Shown piece by piece: positions 43,487 to 49,907 of a DNA stretch of 49,907 nt (within the stretch, counting starts at the first letter, position 1; each line of letters begins with the position of its first letter). The position numbers and the translations under genes were made by a program. A model generated the notes under the pieces. That model ran no database searches, had not been told where the DNA came from, and saw only the letters and a program-made list of their open reading frames with translations. Source of the DNA: Algoriphagus sp. (GTDB lineage: Bacteria > Bacteroidota > Bacteroidia > Cytophagales > Cyclobacteriaceae); assembly GCF_029254265.1 (NCBI RefSeq), contig NZ_JAQWXX010000133.1:1-49907 (forward strand), read 5' to 3'.

Positions 43487-43634
43487 AATGTTTCTGAGGC
43501 TGGTGGTCAAGTGTAGTCCGTTGGTTTGTAGGTCGTTTTTGTTGTGCGGTTGGGAAAACACACATTTTGCCAAGCTTTGGTTTGCGATATGGCTGATGTG
43601 AGTTGGCGATGTGTGTGACTGTAGAGCGTTAGAA
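43487..43634. other. GC-rich intergenic element with inverted repeat, attC-like start
   Basis: This 148-base gap differs in composition from its neighbours. On the minus strand it begins with TAACGCTCTACAG just after the dndE/herA gene, contains ACACACAT and a matching ATGTGTGT about 50 bases on, then ACAACAAAAACGACCTACAA and GGACTACACTTGACCACC. It could be a gene-cassette site, a decayed repeat or an RNA. No T-run terminator is visible. Confidence 0.35.
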
Positions 43635-45215
43635 TTAAATGTTTTCCTCTTTTTTCGTTTTCCACCATTGTCTTAACTCAATAATTTTAGGTTCACCTAT
43701 ATTTATCAGTCCTTTCCCTGATTCTAATTTTTTGATTTCTGTTTCAAGTTTGTATTTGCTGCTTGGAGTTCCAACGAAATTACTTATTGCTTTATAGTCT
43801 TTGTTTTGAACATTTAAGCATATCGGTAATTTCACTTGCGAAGCAAAATCAAAATCCTTTGTTTTGTAATCTTCAACTCCTTGTGATAACATTACTATTA
43901 TTACACCTTTTGATCTTAGAAGTCTTAAAAGTTCTTCAAGTGCCTTTCTTGCATTTTTGTTTTTCAAATAAATATGTGCTTCGTCAATAACAATTACATA
44001 TCGAAGTGGGAAAATATGATCGACTGGTTCGCAATCATTTGTTGAGCTAAAATAAGTGTTGAAATATCTTAATAACAAAAATACTACAAGCTGCCTCAAT
44101 GTGTCTGAAAGAGCAGAAGGAAGATTTAAATACAAGCTCTTATCTAAAATGTTTGCATTGCTTGGATCACAATTAAAAATATTTGTTGTCAAATCTTGAA
44201 TACCTGCAAAAAGTGTATCAGGTCTTCGATTATTTTCTTCATAATATTCTTCAATTGCTTCAAATAATTCATTAATGGTTGGATAAGAACCATTTTTATT
44301 ATCAAATAGGTCTGTAATAACGTTTGTTAAAATATTTTTTTGAGCAACACCAACGCTTGGAACAAATGTGGCAATTGTATCAACAAAGGCTTTAATACTA
44401 AAAGGTCGTTGTCTCTCGTCTAAACTGATTGATAGAAAAGGATTGAACTTTACACCACTGTCATTTACTATATCAATAAACTCGCATTTTGTTGCATCAA
44501 GAAAAGGCTTTAGTTGCGATGGATTACCTTCTCCTTTGTAATCAAAAAAGATAAACTTTAACTCATTGTTTGTATTCTTAGAAATTTGATACAGAATATC
44601 TTTCATAAGTTGAGTTTTGCCAGAACCTGCCATACCTGCAATGGCTATATTTCTGTTATCAAATTCTCTCAGGTCATTTATTCTGATTTCAATTATTTCA
44701 CCACTTTCCGTTTTGCCTAATTCAAATGAGAGTAAGGAAATGATTTCTTTCATTGAATTTACTTGAACATTCCCACTATTTATCTTAACAGAATTTGATC
44801 TTAGTGATAGCCCGTTTTTAATTGATTTTAAAAGTATTCCAATATGGTCACCTTTTGAAATATTCGAACTTTCAATTTTATCATTCCATATATTTAATCC
44901 GTGATTTAGATGAAGTTTGAAAAGTTTTCCAAATTCATCCTCAAAAGTATTTTTGTTGTAATGTTGGTCAAAAATTGTTTTAAAAATGACAAGATTTGAA
45001 CCATCTCCTATGACAGTTCCAAATAATGCTTTGTCGTCACGAAATTCTTTTCCATCAGAACTAGGTATCACATCATTTTCCAAGTCAAATAGTTTACCTG
45101 AAAGTAAGCTAAAGGACAAGGCTATTCTTGGCGCAATGCCATCATTCTTAAAATTATATAGAGCCTTTATTCTATAAAGCAACTCATCGTTTTCTTTGCT
45201 TATTTTAATCCTCAT
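43635..45215 (-). CDS. DndE-like domain fused to HerA/FtsK-type ATPase
   Basis: A 526-residue fusion. The N-terminus (about residues 1-115: RIKISKENDELLYRIKALYN, APRIALSFSLLSG, LFKLHLNHGL) matches the small DndE family of DNA phosphorothioation systems, usually a stand-alone protein of about 110 residues. The rest is a HerA-like ATPase with Walker A GMAGSGKT (194-201) and a DEAH-type Walker B near residue 410 (VIVIDEAHIYL). HerA enzymes are DNA-pumping rings that work with nucleases. The start overlaps the DndD-like gene by 11 bases. No nuclease domain is seen inside. Confidence 0.75.
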   Translation of the reverse strand: MRIKISKENDELLYRIKALYNFKNDGIAPRIALSFSLLSGKLFDLENDVIPSSDGKEFRDDKALFGTVIGDGSNLVIFKTIFDQHYNKNTFEDEFGKLFKLHLNHGLNIWNDKIESSNISKGDHIGILLKSIKNGLSLRSNSVKINSGNVQVNSMKEIISLLSFELGKTESGEIIEIRINDLREFDNRNIAIAGMAGSGKTQLMKDILYQISKNTNNELKFIFFDYKGEGNPSQLKPFLDATKCEFIDIVNDSGVKFNPFLSISLDERQRPFSIKAFVDTIATFVPSVGVAQKNILTNVITDLFDNKNGSYPTINELFEAIEEYYEENNRRPDTLFAGIQDLTTNIFNCDPSNANILDKSLYLNLPSALSDTLRQLVVFLLLRYFNTYFSSTNDCEPVDHIFPLRYVIVIDEAHIYLKNKNARKALEELLRLLRSKGVIIVMLSQGVEDYKTKDFDFASQVKLPICLNVQNKDYKAISNFVGTPSSKYKLETEIKKLESGKGLINIGEPKIIELRQWWKTKKEENI

Positions 45216-47307
45216 AACTACTGAAATAACCGCTTTTTAAATTTGTATTTACTCCATCATTAAATAGTAAATATGATTTTGAAATGTTTCCAGAAATCTC
45301 TTTAAACCTTTTTGGAGTAATCTCACTATTTGTAGAGAACAATACAACCTGATCAGAAAGTGCTGGATAATATTTTTTAGTAATGCTATCTCTGTGTTCC
45401 TCGTCAAGTCTTCCTAAAGGAGTATCAATAAAAATGGGGAGATTTTTAACTGATTCTTTTAAAATCGCCTTTATTAAACAAGAGATATAAATTTGCTTTT
45501 CACCAGATGATAGACTTTCCTTTCTTATCTCATTATCATCTTGGTCAAAAAGAGTGATTTTCATTCCTTGCCCTGAAGCTAAAATTGTAACTTTGACATC
45601 CTCAATAAATTTAGTTAAATTATGATCGCTATTCAATTTGTGCATAAGGGTTTTGAGTTCAGAAAGAATTGTTTCTTCCAAGCTATCTTTATGCTTGTTT
45701 TTTTGTTCATCAAGGAACTGATTTAAAACATCAATATATTGATTGCTTTTTTGAATTTTTAATTTATTTTTTTCGTTAACATCAACTTTCTTTACAAGAG
45801 TAACTAATTGTTGATTGAGTCTTACTATATCACTTCTCAGCTTTGTGATTTGTTGATAGTTCTCACCAATTTGCCTATTTTTTTCTGTAATATTATAATC
45901 TGCTGTTTCTTTTTTAGACGAATACTCAAGAATTAATTCGTCTTCAAGATCTGCGTCAACTTTACTTAGGGTTTTATTTAAATATGATAGTTTTACTTTG
46001 ATATCATTAAATTCTTCAATTGTATTTTCAAATAAATCTTTGGATTGTGTATTAACCAAGTTGATTGCATCTGCTATTAAGTTCTTTTCAGAATTATTGA
46101 GATCGTGTTCAAATTCAAGCTCTGTGTATTCACCATCCACTTTAAATAATTGCGATCCTAAAGATTGTGCTTTTTCGTAATAAAACATTTTGTCCTTTAA
46201 AGACATTGTTGAATTGTCTGGCTCAGGAGGTTTATTGAAAAGCAGTTCAATAAAGTTTTCAATTTTATCCGCATTTTCCTTTGATGAGTTTTGTGAAAGT
46301 TCGTTTTTTTCTTGAATTTCCAAATGCTCTTTTACTTCTTCAAGTTTACCAGTGAGAATAGCAAGAGGGATAATTTCACTTAATTCATTAAACCGTTCAT
46401 TGAGTTCAACTTCTGTAGCCTTTAATTTGTCGATTTCAACTATGACAGAGTTTCTATCAAATGTAGAATTACCTTGTTTGCTATGTTGAGAAATTAGACT
46501 GTCATATTCTCTGATTTTTTTCTTTAAATCATCAATTTCTTTAAGTTTTTCGGCATTTTCTTCTTCAATATTATTTATTTGATCCTTTGATATTTCAATT
46601 GCTTTTTCACTATTGATAATTTGTTCTTGAAGGTTTTTTGATGCTCCTTCTTTTCTCAAACTATTAATATATAATTCAATGTCCTCAATTAAAGTCTCAT
46701 ATGTATCTAAACCAAGAATCTTTCCAAGAGCATCATTAATAAAACTGCCTTCATCTTTTATTGACAAATTTGCTATTTCTGAAATCTTTTCGGCATCAAA
46801 AAATACAAATTTTGCTGCGTCGATTGGAATGATGTAATCGTTAATAAAATTGATTTTGTCACTTTCATCATCAAATATATCAAGGGTTGAAGCAAAATCA
46901 ATGATTGAAAGGGTTTCATTCATTGAGACAACATCAAAAGTTCTTTTTATAAGTATAGAATCTGTATTTGAATTAAGTATTCTTAATTCTGGTAATTCGA
47001 TATCTGATATTTTAATGCTTACTGAGAACTTGGTTTTATTTTCTTTTTCAGCTGTCCAATTAATTGAATGTTGCATAAAAGAAGAATAGTTTTTTTCCTT
47101 TTGAATCTCTTTTTTGAAATTCTCATCTATCTGTGAAATCTTATCGCCAAATAAGCACCATACGATTGAAAGTAAAAAGTTTGTTTTACCGTAACCGTTT
47201 CGACCACCAATAATTATTATGTTCTTTTCATACTTTGTTTCAAGGTCAACATTTACAGTGTTGTAATATTGCCTAAAATTATTTATTTCAATGCTTGAAA
47301 ATTTCAT
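45205..47307 (-). CDS. DndD-like SMC/ABC ATPase
   Basis: A 700-residue SMC-like protein. The N-terminal Walker A GGRNGYGKT (34-42) is followed by long coiled coils (about 215-290 and 430-560), then a C-terminal head with LSSGEKQI (about 599-606) and IDTPLGRLDEEHR (about 627-639). This is the layout of DndD, the ATPase of DNA sulfur modification, and close to AAA_23 nucleases such as RecN/SbcC, but it has no SbcD partner here. The start ATG overlaps the small gene by four bases. Family DndD is favoured because of the next gene. Confidence 0.8.
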   Translation of the reverse strand: MKFSSIEINNFRQYYNTVNVDLETKYEKNIIIIGGRNGYGKTNFLLSIVWCLFGDKISQIDENFKKEIQKEKNYSSFMQHSINWTAEKENKTKFSVSIKISDIELPELRILNSNTDSILIKRTFDVVSMNETLSIIDFASTLDIFDDESDKINFINDYIIPIDAAKFVFFDAEKISEIANLSIKDEGSFINDALGKILGLDTYETLIEDIELYINSLRKEGASKNLQEQIINSEKAIEISKDQINNIEEENAEKLKEIDDLKKKIREYDSLISQHSKQGNSTFDRNSVIVEIDKLKATEVELNERFNELSEIIPLAILTGKLEEVKEHLEIQEKNELSQNSSKENADKIENFIELLFNKPPEPDNSTMSLKDKMFYYEKAQSLGSQLFKVDGEYTELEFEHDLNNSEKNLIADAINLVNTQSKDLFENTIEEFNDIKVKLSYLNKTLSKVDADLEDELILEYSSKKETADYNITEKNRQIGENYQQITKLRSDIVRLNQQLVTLVKKVDVNEKNKLKIQKSNQYIDVLNQFLDEQKNKHKDSLEETILSELKTLMHKLNSDHNLTKFIEDVKVTILASGQGMKITLFDQDDNEIRKESLSSGEKQIYISCLIKAILKESVKNLPIFIDTPLGRLDEEHRDSITKKYYPALSDQVVLFSTNSEITPKRFKEISGNISKSYLLFNDGVNTNLKSGYFSSYED

Positions 47308-47486
47308 TTTATTGCTTTTTCAATTACATCATTAATTTTTTGCTGATGATAATTATTTCTTTTCAGCAACTTCTTTGTTCTAACAGATTCAAGGAGTGAC
47401 TTTATAGAATCATAATCCACACCCTTGTCCATTGATATTTCATTCAGTCTTTGCTCTTGTAACACTTTATTTTCTTTTATTTTCAT
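47304..47486 (-). CDS. Small Dnd-type module protein (60 aa)
   Basis: A 60-residue basic helical protein starting MKIKENKVLQEQRLNEISMD and ending NDVIEKAIK. Its ends overlap both neighbours by four bases (ATGA), so it is real and translationally coupled. I recall small proteins annotated as associated with DNA modification systems beside DndD genes, and this may be one, but I cannot verify it here. It has no other recognised domain. Confidence 0.7.
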   Translation of the reverse strand: MKIKENKVLQEQRLNEISMDKGVDYDSIKSLLESVRTKKLLKRNNYHQQKINDVIEKAIK

Positions 47487-49423
47487 ATAATTAGGTTGTT
47501 TTGATTGTCAATAAAGACAAATTGTTGTTCAATTAGATAATCAATAATATAATTCATATTTTTTTGACTTATATTAAGCTGAATAGAAAAATATTCTTCA
47601 ATGGTTATGCGATTAGTACATTTTTGTTTACTAATATAATTCGTGATATTTCTACCTAAAACCTTTGGCAGAAAAGTTAGGCTTGAATTATATGTCTTAC
47701 CACTTAATCCAATAAAACTTTGGTTGAAAATTATGAATTGTTTTTGAGGGTCAAGTTTAAGATTTCCGATGATACTTTTAGCATTAGTCTTTTCTCTGTA
47801 CTTGTGAACTTCATTAAGTAGTTCTAAAATGTGAATTGGGTCAGTTTTATCTTGTAAATATTCAAAAATAATATCCTTTATTGTTCCTCCTTTAATTCCT
47901 TCTTTTTCTTTTTCCCATTTCTTCAATCCATAAGTGCTACTTCTGCCAAAACAAATAATCTCTGGAATTCTTTGTAAGGTTCCCCTTAAAGCTAATTTAC
48001 TTTTTGTAACCTCAGGATTTTCTCTTTCAATTAAGTTATAAATTTCCTCAAGGCTTGAAGGAGAGCCAAGTTTTTCAAGAGCTTCAATTGCATACTCAGG
48101 AATTTGCTTAAAAGTATTTCTTTTAAAAGTTACATTTTCATTAAGATCAATTAATAAATCGAATTCTTGATTGATAATTCTTTCAGCTAAAGGAAATATT
48201 AATGATATTGTAGAACTATCTTCAGTTTTGACAAAATTATTTAAGTAGCTTTTGAAATGAAAACTGTATGTTTCCTCGATACGTTCACTTAATCTTTTAT
48301 CTATGTCATCCGCAAAATCATTAAATCGAAACTCATCACATATTATTCTGTCTACCAAATAAAAGTATTCCCAATTGTGACGGTTTTTGGAATTAAAATA
48401 TTTTGGCACCAAAACATCTTCAACATTGCCAATCAGTGTAAATTTATCGAATGTGTAAACAAAAATTAAGTACGAAATAAATTCTTTTGAAAAATTAGTC
48501 CCATTATTATAATTTATAAAATCACACAGATCATCATCAACAAATAATATTTCTTGGTTTATGTCAATTTTATTTTTTTGAAATAGGTCATCTTCTATGT
48601 TTTTAACAAATTGGAAATTTTTGAATAAATCTTTCAAAATACTTTTTCGAATTTGCCTTACTCTTTCTTTTGTACGGTCTAATTGTTCTGCTATTTCATC
48701 TAGTGTTAGTTCAAGTTGATTTTGATATACCTTAAAGGCCTTTTGAAAAATAATATTTTCATTCTTTTCAAAGATTGCATTCCTATTAAGTAAAAAGTCA
48801 GTTAGTTTAAAAACAGAAAGTGACTCAAGAATATCAATTGGTATCTCTGCAATTGAAAAACTTTTTTCTATGAAAAATCTGTTTTTTAAAGAAACTAAAT
48901 TAATTTCATCATTGGTAATAGAAACATTTTCAATAAATTCTTTTATTGATATAATGAAATTGTTAAGTTCGGTTGTTGATTTTGTTCCAACATTTTTTAT
49001 ATCCTGAATGTTAAATCGTTCATTTGCTAAAATTTTTTCATTAATATTTCTGAATTTCAGATTTCCATTAAGAAAGGTGGAAATTGCATTTCTACTTCTA
49101 TTTGATAGATTATTTGAGTTGATTTCAATAAAGCTATTTACTATTTCTCTCTGTGTTCTTGTTAAGTTTGATATTAAAGAAATATATGGACTTTCTATTT
49201 TGGCATGTTTTAAGGAATTATTCACTTCATACTCAATATATTTTACACATAAAGCCATCAATTCTTCATTAGACTTTTTTCCGCAATTTCTGAGATTTTC
49301 AAAAGTTCCACTCTCACGATAATGTTTTAATATCGCAGACAAGTCATTTAAGTTATTTTGGTTGCAGACGTTGAAAGAACGTACACTAATATCTTCAGAA
49401 TAATATATTTCCTCGATTGTCAT
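47483..49423 (-). CDS. Multidomain DNA-binding protein: alpha-CTD-like HhH, sigma-70 region 4-like HTH, winged helices
   Basis: A 646-residue protein. Residues about 8-60 (ISVRSFNVCNQNNLNDLSAI... LRNCGKKSNEE) copy the RNA polymerase alpha C-terminal helix-hairpin-helix fold; a second HhH lies at about 128-165 (NIQDIKNVGTKSTTELNNF). Residues about 235-262 (LTLDEIAEQLDRTKERVRQI) match sigma-70 region 4. The C-terminal third (about 440-575: GSPSSLEEIYNLIERENPEV and GTIKDIIFEYLQDK) resembles HARE-type winged helices found in DNA-modification systems. It is the first gene of the module, so it may recognise DNA or set its expression. No catalytic site is seen. Confidence 0.7.
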   Translation of the reverse strand: MTIEEIYYSEDISVRSFNVCNQNNLNDLSAILKHYRESGTFENLRNCGKKSNEELMALCVKYIEYEVNNSLKHAKIESPYISLISNLTRTQREIVNSFIEINSNNLSNRSRNAISTFLNGNLKFRNINEKILANERFNIQDIKNVGTKSTTELNNFIISIKEFIENVSITNDEINLVSLKNRFFIEKSFSIAEIPIDILESLSVFKLTDFLLNRNAIFEKNENIIFQKAFKVYQNQLELTLDEIAEQLDRTKERVRQIRKSILKDLFKNFQFVKNIEDDLFQKNKIDINQEILFVDDDLCDFINYNNGTNFSKEFISYLIFVYTFDKFTLIGNVEDVLVPKYFNSKNRHNWEYFYLVDRIICDEFRFNDFADDIDKRLSERIEETYSFHFKSYLNNFVKTEDSSTISLIFPLAERIINQEFDLLIDLNENVTFKRNTFKQIPEYAIEALEKLGSPSSLEEIYNLIERENPEVTKSKLALRGTLQRIPEIICFGRSSTYGLKKWEKEKEGIKGGTIKDIIFEYLQDKTDPIHILELLNEVHKYREKTNAKSIIGNLKLDPQKQFIIFNQSFIGLSGKTYNSSLTFLPKVLGRNITNYISKQKCTNRITIEEYFSIQLNISQKNMNYIIDYLIEQQFVFIDNQNNLII

Positions 49424-49593
49424 TTAATCCTCGATCAGTTTAAATTTAGCAGTTCTATGGTGTTGGCAAAATTCAGGTTCTTTGAATCGAAAGCCTGTCT
49501 TTCGTATTTTGGGTTAGGCAAATGTGCCTGAATATGTAATTGGCTATAATTTTTCAAGGTAGATTGGAGGTCTTGGATCAGGTCTTGGAGCAT
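49396..49593 (-). CDS. Short ORF upstream of the sigma-like gene (65 aa, doubtful)
   Basis: An ATG at 49593 opens MLQDLIQDLQSTLKNYSQLH and continues for 65 codons, overlapping the start of the 646-residue gene by 28 bases in another frame. The first 50 codons look plausible; the tail overlaps the next gene and is probably out of frame. It may be a small coupled protein or chance. Confidence 0.25.
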
Positions 49594-49685
49594 TTGCTGA
49601 AAAATTTGTCAGTTAAACATAAGAGTTTAATTTGAAATTCATTGAACCTCTGATAAAAGTATCTGGACAATGGTGAGTTTTTTCC
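49594..49685. other. Gap upstream of the Dnd-like module
   Basis: About 90 bases without a gene; together with the doubtful 65-codon ORF, the distance from the module start to the preceding gene is about 260 bases. I find no TAnnTTTG match here, so the module promoter is not defined. Confidence 0.3.
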
Positions 49686-49907
49686 TTATTTATTATCTGA
49701 GTCCTGTCCAAAATTTCGAAATCTTTTTGGGATGCAACTAGCTTGACATACTCCACCATTGTAAAAAGCCCCTATCTCTTCCTCCCCTTTCCTGATGTAA
49801 AAATTTGCTGAGCTAAACCAGTAGCACTTTCTGGCATAACATTCCAGCGCATCAAATTCATGAATAATGGCTAAAACGGTATAATGTTCATTCTTATCTT
49901 CCCAGTA
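49686..49907 (-). CDS. C-terminal part of an unknown protein (runs off right edge)
   Basis: An open minus-strand frame enters from the right edge and ends at a TAA (49688-49686). It encodes 73 visible residues: YWEDKNEHYTVLAIIHEFDA, then LECYARKCYWFSSANFYIRK and GAFYNGGVCQASC, with several cysteines. It is not DndC, DndB or an integrase as far as the motifs go. It has no start in the window, so it is a partial gene whose family I do not recognise. Confidence 0.55.
   Translation of the reverse strand, partial: YWEDKNEHYTVLAIIHEFDALECYARKCYWFSSANFYIRKGEEEIGAFYNGGVCQASCIPKRFRNFGQDSDNK

Noticed and set aside
43487..43573. N-terminal extension of the 73-residue gene
   Set aside because: The added 29 residues come from the GC-rich inverted-repeat element, so an internal ATG is better.
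45205..47307. SbcC/Rad50 nuclease partner assignment
   Set aside because: The ATPase has SMC architecture, but there is no SbcD-like nuclease; the DndE-like neighbour favours DndD.
28742..49907. Integrase or second attachment site of the island
   Set aside because: No recombinase or copy of the tRNA 3-prime end was found; only the left boundary is supported.
43635..49907. DndB and DndC genes
   Set aside because: No protein in the window shows PAPS-reductase (DndC) or DGQHR (DndB) motifs, so a full Dnd system is not claimed.

Overview
The window looks like a chromosomal segment of a marine or aquatic Bacteroidota bacterium, most likely order Cytophagales near Cyclobacteriaceae/Algoriphagus. 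This is inferred from gene families, not from any search. The signs are two tandem DUF4249 lipoproteins behind a TonB-dependent receptor, Bacteroidota-type promoters with a TAnnTTTG -7 box, several TTG starts without a clear Shine-Dalgarno sequence, a DUF4834 protein, a THUMP-like methyltransferase and lamin-tail surface proteins.

Bases 1-28700 are mostly ordinary core chromosome. The left edge cuts an IS3-type element (orfA N-terminus, minus strand). Then come hemH, an MFS permease, a UPF0316 membrane protein with trmN6, and a surface locus (IPT/kelch lipoprotein, TonB receptor, two DUF4249 lipoproteins). Next are a saccharopine dehydrogenase-like enzyme, cytidine deaminase, a small esterase, UPF0158 and DUF308 proteins, an M1 metallopeptidase, carB with DUF4834, a minus-strand asd/THUMP-methyltransferase pair, a large lamin-tail protein, an unlisted 56-residue ORF, a DksA-like protein with scpB, sprT, a tiny acidic lipoprotein, and der/era. 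Several intergenic gaps hold degenerate repeats; two copies of one family lie in opposite orientation around 1.3 kb and 10.1 kb.

An initiator tRNA-fMet gene (28600-28672) marks the boundary of an accessory region that runs off the right edge. After the tRNA and its terminator, every predicted gene lies on the minus strand and base composition becomes visibly AT-rich. The first part (28.7-34.1 kb) has a long gene-poor stretch, an orphan 655-residue protein, two helical proteins that may be related, and one more unknown. The second part (34.2-42.2 kb) is a type I restriction-modification operon, hsdM-hsdS-AlbA_2/RecG-like gene-hsdR. It is tightly coupled except for a spacer of 11-bp direct repeats and a perfect hairpin just before hsdR. 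A small cluster of three unknown genes follows, one with a CxxC motif.

The third part (43.6-49.4 kb) is the most interesting. It is a four-gene, translationally coupled module. In transcription order it encodes a 646-residue DNA-binding protein (alpha-CTD-like HhH domains, a sigma-70 region 4-like HTH and C-terminal winged-helix-like domains), a 60-residue protein, a DndD-like SMC/ABC ATPase, and a protein joining a DndE-like domain to a HerA/FtsK-type ATPase. DndB and the sulfur-handling DndC are not in the window and are not the next gene upstream. This is therefore either a split phosphorothioation system or a Dnd-derived defence module that works without sulfur insertion. The missing right boundary (no integrase or second att site seen) limits what can be concluded.
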